NCBI GenBank assembly: GCA_033763695.1
Contig: JANRKB010000030.1
Location: 1-64,000 of the forward strand
Direction of reading: 5' to 3'
From: JANRKB01 sp033763695
GTDB taxonomy: Bacteria > Planctomycetota > Phycisphaerae > Phycisphaerales > UBA1924
DNA length: 64,000 bases
This document shows, in pieces, positions 52,703 to 61,351 of this stretch (position 1 is its first letter; the number at the start of each line of letters is the position of its first letter). Made by a program: the position numbers and the translations under genes. Below the pieces are notes generated by a model that was not told where the DNA came from, made no database searches, and worked only from the letters and a program-made list of their open reading frames with translations.

Positions 52703-53161
52703 ATGCCGTCATTCCTCGTCTTCATCGTGCTCGGTGGCGTGGGTCTGCTGGTTGTGCTTGTCGCGGGTGTGTTGATCGGCGGGAGTTCCAAGCGCGGCCG
52801 TCGAGGTTCCGATGCCGCACGGGGGTTTCGCTCGTCGGACACCAGCAGCGGGCCAGACCCGTTTCTCACGGGCATGGCCGCCGGCCACATGATGCACGGC
52901 CATCCCCACTCTCGCGGGAGCGATTCCAGCGGCACATCCGGCGGCGACGTGGGAATACACGGCACACATCACGGCGCTCACCATTCAGGATCTTCCACCC
53001 AGGACTACAGCACCAACAACTTCAGCGGGCCTGACCCAGCGAGCGACGCTGGCGTGAGCTTCGGCGACTCGGGCGGTGGGTTTGATTCCGGGGGCGGGGG
53101 CGACTCAGGCGGCGGCGGCGGCGGTGATGGTGGCGGAGGAGGCGGTGGCGGCGGCGACTGA
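52703..53161 (+). CDS. membrane-anchored His/Gly-rich protein
   Basis: 152 residues. One N-terminal membrane helix (FLVFIVLGGVGLLVVLVAGVLI), then a basic patch, then a His-rich part (AAGHMMHGHPHSRG and HGTHHGAHHSGS, which could bind metal), then a tail that is almost pure Gly, Asp and Ser (GGGGDSGGGGGGDG). Low complexity makes a database assignment weak. ATG at 52703 has TAGACT 6 nt upstream. Possibly a spacer to the outside or a metal-binding envelope protein; unknown. Confidence 0.65.
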   Translation: MPSFLVFIVLGGVGLLVVLVAGVLIGGSSKRGRRGSDAARGFRSSDTSSGPDPFLTGMAAGHMMHGHPHSRGSDSSGTSGGDVGIHGTHHGAHHSGSSTQDYSTNNFSGPDPASDAGVSFGDSGGGFDSGGGGDSGGGGGGDGGGGGGGGGD

Positions 53162-53239
53162 TCGCGGTTGTCGCGCGTCGACAGCGTCACGCGTGCAGAC
53201 TCGTGCCGCCGGTGACGCGTTCGACTACGCTCTGCCCGC

Positions 53240-54670
53240 ATGACGGACGCACCTTCATCTCGCGGCATTCACGGCCCGCTTCTGTGGGGCCCTTCGCTCG
53301 TCGCCGGACTCATCGTCGGGTACGGGGCTTCGTTCGCCCTGCCAGCAATGGGCTCGGGGGCGGCGCCGGAGATTCCCCTCTGGCTCTGTGCTCCGTTTGT
53401 GCTGCTGCTGCTCTCGATCGCGCTGATGCCGTTCGTCAACGCCAAGTGGTGGCACCACCACTATCCCGATGTAGCGCTTTTCCTCGGCGGCACCATCATC
53501 GCGTACTACCTGGCCGCGTTCAGAGCCTTTGACACCGGACACGGCTCGTACGGCTCGTACAAGATGCTGCACGCGGGCATCGAGTACTACGCGTTCATGG
53601 CCCTCATCGGCTCACTCTACCTCTGCTCGGGCGGCATCCTCGTCCACGCCCACGGCAAAGCGACACCCACGCGCAACACGCTCCTGCTGCTTGGGGGCGC
53701 GGTCCTTGCGAACCTCGTCGGCACGACCGGCGCGTCGGTCCTGCTCATCCGCCCGTTCATGCGGATGAATCAGGGGCGCCTCAAGCCGATCCATGTGGTG
53801 ATGTTCATCTTCATCGTCAGCAACTGCGGCGGCAGTCTGACGCCGATCGGCGATCCGCCGCTGTATCTGGGCTTCCTCAAGGGCGTGCCGTTCTTCTGGA
53901 CGCTCCAGAACATGTGGTACGACTGGGCGTTCACGATCGGCTGCCTGCTGGCGGTCTTCTGGGTTATTGACAGCCGCATCCCCCCCGCTGCTGAGACGCC
54001 CAGCGCGACCAGCGGTCAGAACTTCCGCCTGCACGTGCGCGGCATGGTGGGCATCGTCGGCCTCGCGCTGATCATCGCGGGCGTGTTTGTCGATCCGCTG
54101 CTGGCCAAGCACTACGGCATCAAGGACATCCCGATCGGCGCGACGCTGCAGGCGATCGTCGGCATCGCGGCGTACCTGCTGGGCAGCAAGGAGAATCGTG
54201 CCGCCAACGCGTTCAACTTCGAGCCCATCAAGGAAGTCGGGCTGCTCTTTGTCGGCATCTTCGCCACCATGGCCCCCGCGCTGGGCTACCTGGCGACCCA
54301 CGGCAAGGAACTGGGCATCACCTCGCCGACCAGCTTCTACTTTGCCGCCGGGTCGCTGTCGGCGTTCCTTGACAACGCGCCGACGTACCTGAACTTCCTG
54401 CAGATCGCCGTCGGTGATCGCGAGATCACTCCGGCGATCGTGCGCGAGATTTTGAGCACCGACACCGGACGACTCACCGTCAACGCAATCAGCACGGCGG
54501 CGGTGTTCTTTGGCGCGATGACCTACATCGGCAACGGGCCGAACTTCATGGTCAAGGCGATCGCCGAACAAGCGGGCGTCAAGATGCCGAGCTTCTTCGG
54601 CTACTTCGGGCTTGCGCTGGCGATTCTGCTGCCGATTCTCGTCGTCCACTGGGCGATCTTCATTCGATAG
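53240..54670 (+). CDS. sodium:proton antiporter of the NhaD/ArsB-like superfamily
   Basis: 476 residues and about 12 membrane helices. The start is MTDAPSSRGIHGPLLWGP, then AFMALIGSLYLCSGGILV and SNCGGSLTPIGDPPLYLGFL, a conserved transport-site block of the ion transporter superfamily, and NAPTYLNFLQIA near the end. Most likely exchanges Na+ for H+ at the inner membrane; a carboxylate transporter is the alternative. ATG at 53240 has TACGCT 8 nt upstream. Confidence 0.85.
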   Translation: MTDAPSSRGIHGPLLWGPSLVAGLIVGYGASFALPAMGSGAAPEIPLWLCAPFVLLLLSIALMPFVNAKWWHHHYPDVALFLGGTIIAYYLAAFRAFDTGHGSYGSYKMLHAGIEYYAFMALIGSLYLCSGGILVHAHGKATPTRNTLLLLGGAVLANLVGTTGASVLLIRPFMRMNQGRLKPIHVVMFIFIVSNCGGSLTPIGDPPLYLGFLKGVPFFWTLQNMWYDWAFTIGCLLAVFWVIDSRIPPAAETPSATSGQNFRLHVRGMVGIVGLALIIAGVFVDPLLAKHYGIKDIPIGATLQAIVGIAAYLLGSKENRAANAFNFEPIKEVGLLFVGIFATMAPALGYLATHGKELGITSPTSFYFAAGSLSAFLDNAPTYLNFLQIAVGDREITPAIVREILSTDTGRLTVNAISTAAVFFGAMTYIGNGPNFMVKAIAEQAGVKMPSFFGYFGLALAILLPILVVHWAIFIR

Positions 54671-54724
54671 TCGGCGACGCTGGATAAGCGGGCCACCGGC
54701 GGGTGATCAACCGATAAGAGCCTC

Positions 54725-56455
54725 GTGAGCACGATGACGACTTCGCAGCACGAATCCATGCCCGAATCGCGCGACGCACGCGAGCCGCAGCACCGGGCAA
54801 CGCACGGCGAGGCCCGTGTCCATCGCGCGGGCGGTCATGACCATCACTTCGCCGGAGCCATGGCCGGCGCGATCCGCGTGGTCTCCAGCCTGACGCTGCT
54901 GTCTCGCTTCGCGGGGCTTGCTCGCGATGTCGCGACAGCCCATATCTTCGGCTCGGGCCCCACGGCGTCGGCGTTCCGTGCCGCATACGCGATCCCGAAT
55001 CTCTTCCGCCGGCTCTTTGGTGAGGGCGCGCTCTCGGCGGCCTTCCTGCCCGAGTACACGCGGCTTGTGAAGGATGGCTCGCCGGTCGCGCCGCGACTGG
55101 CATCACTCGTCTGCTGGTTGCTCACGCTCGTCACGGGCCTCCTCACGCTGCTGCTCGAGGGCGTGCTGCTGGTCATCCTTGCGATCGCGCCGGGCGACGC
55201 CGACAAGACGCTCAGCCTGAAGCTGATGATGCTCATGCTGCCGATGATGCCGATGGTGTGCATCACGGCGATCCTCGGCGGCATGTTGCAGGTGCATGGG
55301 CGTTTCGGCCCCCCCGCCGCCGCTCCGATCCTGCTCAATGTCTTTCAGATCGCCGCGGGCGCGTTGTTTTTCGTCGGCGTGGTCACCGACGCGAACGCGA
55401 TGGCGTACATCGTCGGTGCCGCGGCCGGGCTCGCGAGCGTCGCGCAGGTCGCGTGGTCGCTGCACGCGCTGCGCGGCAGTGTCGCGTGGACACGCATGTA
55501 CGACGGGGCGGCCGACTCGGCGCGCCTGATCCTCAAGCGTTTTGTCCCTGTGCTGCTGGGCCTGGGCACGCTGCAACTCAACACCATGCTCGATGTCGTG
55601 ATCGCCATGTGGCCGATTTGGGTCGGGCCGTTGATGTTCGGCTTCAAGCACCCGCTCGACGACGCAAGCAACGGCATCTTGTCGTACACACAGGCTCTGT
55701 ACCAGTTCCCGCTGGGTGTCTTCGGGCTGGCGGTCGCCACGGCGGTTTTCCCGCTGCTCTCGCGGGCGGCTGATGACAGCGAGCTCTTCCTCTCGACGCT
55801 CCGTCGTGGCCTGCGGCTGTCGCTGTTCATCGGGTTGCCCGCGTCGCTTGGCCTCATCCTCGTGCGTGAAGACCTCGTCGCGGTGGTTTACTCGGGCAGC
55901 AAGACTGGCTTTGGTGAGGGCGCGATCGGGCGTGCCGCGGATGTTCTGATGGGGTTCGCGCCGGCGGTATGGGCCTACTCGCTCAACCATGTCTACACCC
56001 GCGCGTTTTACGCCAAGGGAGACACAACCACGCCGATGAAGCTCGCGGTCTGCATGGTCGCGCTCAATCTGACGCTCAATCTCACGCTGCTCTGGTGGCT
56101 GCGTGAGGCCGGGCTCGCGTGGTCCACGGCGATCACCGCCGCGGTGCAGTGCATAGTCCTGGGCTGGCTGTGCTCGCGCAAGCTCGGCGTGAGAATCCTC
56201 GACGGCGCGACGTTCCGGGGCTTTGCTGCCACCGCGTGCGTCACAATCGCGATGGGCACGGCGGTCTTCGCTCTGCAGTGGTCTCTGCCCGAGGCCCATC
56301 GTTGGTGGATGCACGCGTGGCGTCTGATGGCGGCGTGCCTCGTCGGTGCGGGCGCGTTCGCCGCGGCGGCGTGGGTGCTCAAGCTCCCCGAACTGCGCTG
56401 GCTGATGCAGCGTGGCAGCGGCGGCGGCAATGCCGGGCTGGTCTCCGCCGAGTGA
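54725..56455 (+). CDS. murJ: lipid II flippase MurJ
   Basis: 576 residues with 14 membrane helices in the MOP fold. It has LLSRFAGLARDVATAHIFGSG, then RAAYAIPNLFRRLFGEGALSAAFLPEY, the MurJ/MviN signature, in the first bundle. A long N-terminal cytoplasmic extension (about 35 residues, His- and Glu-rich) precedes it. It moves lipid II to the periplasm and so supports peptidoglycan synthesis, in line with the L,D-transpeptidase at 34735. GTG at 54725; an ATG at 54734 is possible. Confidence 0.94.
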   Translation: MSTMTTSQHESMPESRDAREPQHRATHGEARVHRAGGHDHHFAGAMAGAIRVVSSLTLLSRFAGLARDVATAHIFGSGPTASAFRAAYAIPNLFRRLFGEGALSAAFLPEYTRLVKDGSPVAPRLASLVCWLLTLVTGLLTLLLEGVLLVILAIAPGDADKTLSLKLMMLMLPMMPMVCITAILGGMLQVHGRFGPPAAAPILLNVFQIAAGALFFVGVVTDANAMAYIVGAAAGLASVAQVAWSLHALRGSVAWTRMYDGAADSARLILKRFVPVLLGLGTLQLNTMLDVVIAMWPIWVGPLMFGFKHPLDDASNGILSYTQALYQFPLGVFGLAVATAVFPLLSRAADDSELFLSTLRRGLRLSLFIGLPASLGLILVREDLVAVVYSGSKTGFGEGAIGRAADVLMGFAPAVWAYSLNHVYTRAFYAKGDTTTPMKLAVCMVALNLTLNLTLLWWLREAGLAWSTAITAAVQCIVLGWLCSRKLGVRILDGATFRGFAATACVTIAMGTAVFALQWSLPEAHRWWMHAWRLMAACLVGAGAFAAAAWVLKLPELRWLMQRGSGGGNAGLVSAE

Positions 56456-56471
56456 GCGGCAGAGTGAAACG

Positions 56472-57767
56472 TCAGACGCCGGTGGCCCACGCCAGATCGA
56501 CGGTTGCACCTGCCGCGGCGGTCGTGCGTCGGTCCGGCAACGCACGCAGGTGAGCCACGAGCGAGGCCATGTCGCCTCGCAGCGGTGCCGTGAACACCAT
56601 CGGTTTGTTGGTCATCGGGTGCGTGAAGCCGAGCAGGGTCGCGTGCAGCGCCTGGCGGCTGATGATTGTCGCGCCGGTTGAGTCGACGTAGTTGCGCCCG
56701 CCGTACATGTCGTCGCCGACGATCGGATAGCCCAGATGCGAGAGATGCACGCGGATCTGATGCGTGCGCCCGGTCTTGAGCTCGAGTTCCACGAGCGAAT
56801 AGCGCTGCGTCTGCGCGTTTGGCACACGCTGGTGCGATGCGTGAGACGCACGCTTGGACTCGGCCGCAGTGGCATCGTTCCAACCCGGGGCGTTGGAAGT
56901 GGCGGGCGTTGTGCCGTCGCCTGCGGGGCTGCCGTAATACTCGCGGACGCGCGCGATGGTAATCGCGGGCTTGCCGAGTTCATCGTGGCGCACGACGTAC
57001 TTCTCGCGGTAGCCCTTCTCGCGTGAGGGGTGCGGCCCGATGGGGAACTCGATCACATCCGACTCGGGCTCGATGTGCCCGTGCGTGATCGCGAGGTATC
57101 GCTTGTCGACGCGGCGCTGCTCAAACTGGCGGCCGAGTTTCCAGTGGGCCTCGTCATTCTTGGCAAAGACGATCACGCCGCTGGTGTGGCGATCGAGGCG
57201 ATGCACGACGCCCGGGCGTGCGAACTCGTCACCGACCGTGCTGAGCGTGCCGCCGAGTTTGCTGCGATGCTGGAAGTGATACGCCAGCGCGTTGATCATC
57301 GTGCCCTTGAGGTGTGAGCGAGCCGGGTGGACGATGATGTCCGGCTGCTTGTTGAGCACGATGAGATGCTCGTCCTCGTAGAGCACGTCGAGCGGGATGT
57401 CCTCGGGCACGGTGCCCTTGGCGGGCGGCGGCGGCACGATGACTTTGACGACGTCGCCCGCGTTCAGCTTGGTGCTCGCCTTGGGCGCTCGCCCGTTGAC
57501 GGTCACGCCGCCTTCGTCGATGAGTCGCTGCAACTGCGTGCGGCTCATGAATGTGATGCGATCCGTGAGATACTTGTCGAGCCGCTTGTTGAGGTCTTTG
57601 CGAAGCGAGAAGACGACCGTGCGCAACGAATCGTCGTCTTCTTCGGCAGACTCTTCGACGGCGCGACGGATCGCGTCAGGATCGACTTTGCCGCCGGGAA
57701 GAAAAACGCCGACGCTTACGAGTTCGTCGGCGTCATCTGCTGGGGGTTGGACGGGCTCGCGGGCCAT
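56472..57767 (-). CDS. RluA-type 23S rRNA pseudouridine synthase with S4 domain
   Basis: About 431 aa. An N-terminal acidic extension precedes the S4 RNA-binding domain (RLDKYLTDRITFMSRTQLQRLI), then the catalytic domain with HRLDRHTSG, whose Asp is the active-site residue (about residue 192). RluD-like enzymes modify uridines in 23S rRNA. A loop of about 45 residues (PAGDGTTPATSNAPGW and following) is inserted before YSLVELELKTGRTHQIRVHL. ATG at 57767 is used; GTG at 57776 is also in frame. Confidence 0.91.
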   Translation of the reverse strand: MAREPVQPPADDADELVSVGVFLPGGKVDPDAIRRAVEESAEEDDDSLRTVVFSLRKDLNKRLDKYLTDRITFMSRTQLQRLIDEGGVTVNGRAPKASTKLNAGDVVKVIVPPPPAKGTVPEDIPLDVLYEDEHLIVLNKQPDIIVHPARSHLKGTMINALAYHFQHRSKLGGTLSTVGDEFARPGVVHRLDRHTSGVIVFAKNDEAHWKLGRQFEQRRVDKRYLAITHGHIEPESDVIEFPIGPHPSREKGYREKYVVRHDELGKPAITIARVREYYGSPAGDGTTPATSNAPGWNDATAAESKRASHASHQRVPNAQTQRYSLVELELKTGRTHQIRVHLSHLGYPIVGDDMYGGRNYVDSTGATIISRQALHATLLGFTHPMTNKPMVFTAPLRGDMASLVAHLRALPDRRTTAAAGATVDLAWATGV

Positions 57768-57797
57768 CGCCGGCACATGAGACGCTCTGCGCGTCGC

Positions 57798-58673
57798 TCA
57801 GTTTCCCTTGGGCGCGGCCGGCGTGGACTCAGGTGCCGGATTCGCCGGCGCACGCTCGGGAGTCGTCGTCGCGGGCGTCGCGGCGGGCGCGGCCGGCGTC
57901 GCTTCGGGGATTGCCGGGCCAGTGGGCACGTCCGGGGCGGCGGGCAGAGGTGCAGGCGCCTCAGGCTTCTTGTTCAGGCTGGGGATGTCCGAGCGGGCGT
58001 ACAGCTTGGGCATCTCGCGAGCGCTGTCGAGCGTCTCGATGCGCTTCCTGGCGACGTCCGCGTGCGGCTTGAACGCGCCGTCGCCGACGAGATCGACGAT
58101 CTTCTGATACCACGCCTTGGCCTTGTCGAAGTCGCCGGCGCTCTCGGCCGCCGCGGCCACGCCAAACGCGCTGCCCACGGCGAACACCATGCGGTTCGCG
58201 TCGCCCTGGGTCGCGCTGAAGACCTGCTCATAAAGCGACGAAGCTTGCTGCAGGTTCGAGGTGCGTTCCTCTGGGCTCAGCGCGTCTTCCGCGCTGGCGA
58301 GGGTGCCGTCCTGATTGAGCTTGCCACCCGGCTTGATGCCGGTCCGAACCGCCTTCATCAGAGCGTCCGCGGCGTTCAAGCGGGCCATCTCAGCGACGGA
58401 GCCGACGCCTTGATAGGTATCCGCGATCGCCTTGAGCGACTCGGGGCTGACGGGGTCCTTGCTGCTCGCGGCTTCGAGTTCGCTGAACGCATTCGTCAGC
58501 TTCTCGTCCTGGGCCTTGGTGTAGCGCTGCCAGCCGACATAGCCGACGGCGACCACTGCGATCACCATGAGCACCCACGTGCCCCACGTCCGCAGCAGGT
58601 AGACAAAATCCTCATTGAGCTGCGACTCGACGAGACCGGACTGTTCGCGGGTTTGGATCTGACGTTGGTCCAT
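57798..58673 (-). CDS. single-pass membrane protein with TPR-like domain (YfgM-like)
   Basis: 291 residues. Residues about 28-47 form one membrane helix (TWVLMVIAVVAVGYVGW) near the N-terminus, as in YfgM/ancillary SecYEG-type proteins, then helical repeats (LYEQVFSATQGDANRMVFAVG, FDKAKAWYQKIVDLV) suggest TPR units facing the periplasm. The tail is Pro/Ala-rich. A link to translocon or envelope quality control is only by analogy. ATG at 58673 has TACCCT 8 nt upstream. It precedes the RluA gene on the same strand. Confidence 0.72.
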   Translation of the reverse strand: MDQRQIQTREQSGLVESQLNEDFVYLLRTWGTWVLMVIAVVAVGYVGWQRYTKAQDEKLTNAFSELEAASSKDPVSPESLKAIADTYQGVGSVAEMARLNAADALMKAVRTGIKPGGKLNQDGTLASAEDALSPEERTSNLQQASSLYEQVFSATQGDANRMVFAVGSAFGVAAAAESAGDFDKAKAWYQKIVDLVGDGAFKPHADVARKRIETLDSAREMPKLYARSDIPSLNKKPEAPAPLPAAPDVPTGPAIPEATPAAPAATPATTTPERAPANPAPESTPAAPKGN

Positions 58674-58785
58674 AGGAGGCAAGGGTAGGAGCCCGCACGG
58701 GACAAGGCACGCCGCGGGCCGGCTCGCGATGCCGTTACACGCCCAGCGACGCACCTCTTGCGGCCCCTGCTTACGCTTGCCCCGC

Positions 58786-59706
58786 GTGCCGCGTTATCGA
58801 CTCACACTTGCGTATGACGGAACCGACTTCTGCGGCTGGCAGAAGCAGGAACCGCCCGGCCCCGAGCACGGCGGGAACCCGTCGCTGCTTGATCACGTGG
58901 AACCGGGGCTCCAGGCCGCGCAAGAAGGACGGCTGGCGCTGCGGACGGTGCAAGCGGTCGTCGAACGAGCGGTGCGCGAGATCGTGCGTGAACCCGTGAA
59001 CGTCAAGGGATCGAGCCGCACGGATGCCGGCGTGCACGCACGGGGGCAAGTGGCGGCGTTCACCTGCTCGCCGCGCGACGGCGAGACATCTCCACCCGAG
59101 CGTGGCTGGCCGATTGAGCGCGGGGTCGATCGCTTGGTGCGTGCGATCAATGGTCGCCTTCCCGATGACGTCACGGTGCTGGATGCCGCGGTCGTTGCAC
59201 CGACATTCAACCCCGTCGGCGAAACGATTGCCAAGGCGTACTCCTACACCCTGCACACGTCGCGTGAGCGTCCGCTGTGGGACCGGCGGTATGTCTGCCA
59301 CGTGTGGGACGCGCTGGATGTTGAGCGCATGAACGAGGCCGCGGCCGTGCTCGTCGGCGAGCATGATTTCGCCGGCTTCGCGGCCGCCGGGCACGGCAGG
59401 CTCACAACGGTGCGCACGATCTTCTCCTGCGGCGTGACACGGCTCGCACCGGATCGCGTGCGGATTGACGTGAGCGCGAGCGGCTTTCTCTACAACATGG
59501 TTCGGATCATCGCGGGGACGCTCGCCGAGGCCGGACGCGGGCGCATGGACGCCGCGAGTGTGCGCGAGGTGCTTCGCACTTGCGATCGCTCCAAAGCAGG
59601 CCCGACGATGCCCCCGACCGGGCTGTGCCTGGAATGGATCAAGTACGCCGACGCGGCGAGCAGTTCGCCCGACGCCGCTCGCCCGCCAAGCGACACCGCC
59701 GACTGA
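58786..59706 (+). CDS. truA: tRNA pseudouridine synthase A
   Basis: Modifies positions 38-40 of tRNA; 306 aa. YRLTLAYDGTDFCGWQKQ opens the protein and SSRTDAGVHARGQ holds the catalytic Asp80. About 30 extra residues (22-51) are inserted between CGWQKQ and RTVQAVVE, where TruA normally has only a few residues. The C-terminal FLYNMVRIIAGTLAEAG is standard. GTG at 58786 has TACGCT 8 nt upstream. The gene is monocistronic. Confidence 0.94.
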   Translation: MPRYRLTLAYDGTDFCGWQKQEPPGPEHGGNPSLLDHVEPGLQAAQEGRLALRTVQAVVERAVREIVREPVNVKGSSRTDAGVHARGQVAAFTCSPRDGETSPPERGWPIERGVDRLVRAINGRLPDDVTVLDAAVVAPTFNPVGETIAKAYSYTLHTSRERPLWDRRYVCHVWDALDVERMNEAAAVLVGEHDFAGFAAAGHGRLTTVRTIFSCGVTRLAPDRVRIDVSASGFLYNMVRIIAGTLAEAGRGRMDAASVREVLRTCDRSKAGPTMPPTGLCLEWIKYADAASSSPDAARPPSDTAD

Positions 59707-59734
59707 ATCAGCGGCCCGGAGCGTGCTCGACCGT

Positions 59735-60571
59735 TCAGGTCGCCCCCTGCTCCTTCTTCATGATGAACAGGTAGTTGAAGCCGCGCAGGAAGAAGTTGCC
59801 TTCCTCGGCGGCTTTGTGCCAGTTGCCGCGCTGCAGTTTCTGGTTGTGGCGCACCACCGCGATGATGTCCACCGGCACGAAACGTTCGCGCATGATCGAG
59901 AAGAGCTCAAATCCGATGGGCATGAACTGTCCGGCGGCGGACATGCCCTTCTTCTTCTTGAACGAGTCACTCACGTACAGCGCGAAGTAGCGACGATCGC
60001 GCAGCACGCGATGACACTCCGCGATGACCTTGCGCATCGAGTCGTAGTAGGCTCGCCCGCCGTCGTCGCCGCCGCTGTCGAGTTTGCCGATGCAGCGCGG
60101 ATCGTCGGAGTAATCGACATGGGTGGAGTACGGCGGGTCGATGAAGACAAAGTCGGCCTTGGCGTCTTCGAGCGGAAGTTTGCGTGCATCGTTGCGGATG
60201 ATGCCCTCGCGCGACGGCGCGAGGTCGTATCCCAAGACACGACGCTTCAGGTCGCGACACACGTCGATCGTGGTGCCGCTGCCGACCATCGGATCAACGA
60301 CGAGGTCGTTCTCGCGGGTGTAGCGTTGGAGCAGTTGCCAGATGACCCACGAAGGCGTGGCACCGACGTAGTCCTTGTGCCCCTGCATGCGACTGCCGTC
60401 GCTCGCGTCGTAATGCTGGCTGGGGAACTCCCACAGCGTCGTTGTGAAAAGGCGAAGCGAGGGGCGGCGCGGTGCGGACGCACGGCTTGCTGCCGGGCCG
60501 CGGCGTGCCCCGCCTGCGGGGCGGCCGGAATCGGAAGATGAGCCGTCCTGCCTGGGGCGATCGCTGTTCAT
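59735..60571 (-). CDS. orphan DNA (adenine/cytosine-N) methyltransferase
   Basis: 278 residues. DPMVGSGTT at 93-101 (AdoMet motif I) precedes DPPY at 145-148 (motif IV); in most beta-class enzymes the order is reversed. HKDYVGATPSWVIWQLLQRY and ILRGFNYLFIMKKE-like FFLRGFNYLFIM flank them. Probably modifies amino groups of adenine or cytosine, though an RNA substrate is possible. No restriction endonuclease gene adjoins it, so it may be a regulatory or housekeeping methylase. ATG at 60571 has TAACGT 6 nt upstream. Confidence 0.83.
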   Translation of the reverse strand: MNSDRPRQDGSSSDSGRPAGGARRGPAASRASAPRRPSLRLFTTTLWEFPSQHYDASDGSRMQGHKDYVGATPSWVIWQLLQRYTRENDLVVDPMVGSGTTIDVCRDLKRRVLGYDLAPSREGIIRNDARKLPLEDAKADFVFIDPPYSTHVDYSDDPRCIGKLDSGGDDGGRAYYDSMRKVIAECHRVLRDRRYFALYVSDSFKKKKGMSAAGQFMPIGFELFSIMRERFVPVDIIAVVRHNQKLQRGNWHKAAEEGNFFLRGFNYLFIMKKEQGAT

Positions 60572-60616
60572 CGTGGGACGTTATGGCCCCTGGCCGCTGG
60601 CGGCTAACCTTGTCGG

Positions 60617-61246
60617 ATGTCAGAACTCCCCACTTCGATCATGAGCGTCTCGGCCGTGGACTCCCTGGTCGCTGCTTCGCTCGCCGATGCACGCCGCTGT
60701 CTTGATCAGTTTGCCGCGGATGCCAAGGCACGCTCGGCGATCGCCGCGATGATCCGCGGGCTAGCAGCCTGCTTCCGCGGCGGTCACAAGGTGCTCATCT
60801 GCGGCAACGGCGGCTCACTCTGCGATGCGCTGCACTTTGCCGAGGAACTCACCGGACGCTTCCGCAACGATCGGCCGCCACTGCCGGCGATTGCGATCGC
60901 CGAAGCGGGGCACATCACCTGCACCGCCAATGACTATGGATTCGACGAGATCTTCGCCCGCGGCGTGACGGCGCTCGGGCGCGAGGGAGACGTGCTGATT
61001 GCGATGAGCACGAGCGGCAACTCGGCGAATGTCATCCGAGCGGTCGCCGCGGCACGGGCCGCGAAGATGCATGTGTACCTGCTCTTGGGCAAGGGCGGCG
61101 GCAAGCTCAAGGACGCCGCCGGTCTCGCGGGCGACGCGACGATCATCGCACCGGGGGCGACGGCGGATCGCATCCAGGAAGTGCACATGTTCGTGCTGCA
61201 CACGCTGGTCGAGGGTGTGGAGGCGGAGATGTTCAGCGGGAAGTGA
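60617..61246 (+). CDS. gmhA: sedoheptulose 7-phosphate isomerase
   Basis: SIS-domain enzyme converting sedoheptulose 7-phosphate to D-glycero-D-manno-heptose 7-phosphate, 209 aa. CGNGGSLCDALHFAEELTGRF at 62-82 is the GmhA signature, STSGNSANVIRA binds the phosphate, and RIQEVHMFVLH near 185 carries the catalytic Glu and His. It supplies the LPS heptose and fits with lpxK in this genome. ATG at 60617 has TAACCT 6 nt upstream and no Shine-Dalgarno. Confidence 0.94.
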   Translation: MSELPTSIMSVSAVDSLVAASLADARRCLDQFAADAKARSAIAAMIRGLAACFRGGHKVLICGNGGSLCDALHFAEELTGRFRNDRPPLPAIAIAEAGHITCTANDYGFDEIFARGVTALGREGDVLIAMSTSGNSANVIRAVAAARAAKMHVYLLLGKGGGKLKDAAGLAGDATIIAPGATADRIQEVHMFVLHTLVEGVEAEMFSGK

Positions 61247-61351
61247 CTGCGTCGCTCGCTGCGTCGCCGTGGGGTCTGAACTCCGCGTGATCGCGTACAC
61301 TTCCCGTCGTTCGTCCACGCACAGGCCGCGATGCCTCCGCCGGAGAGACCC

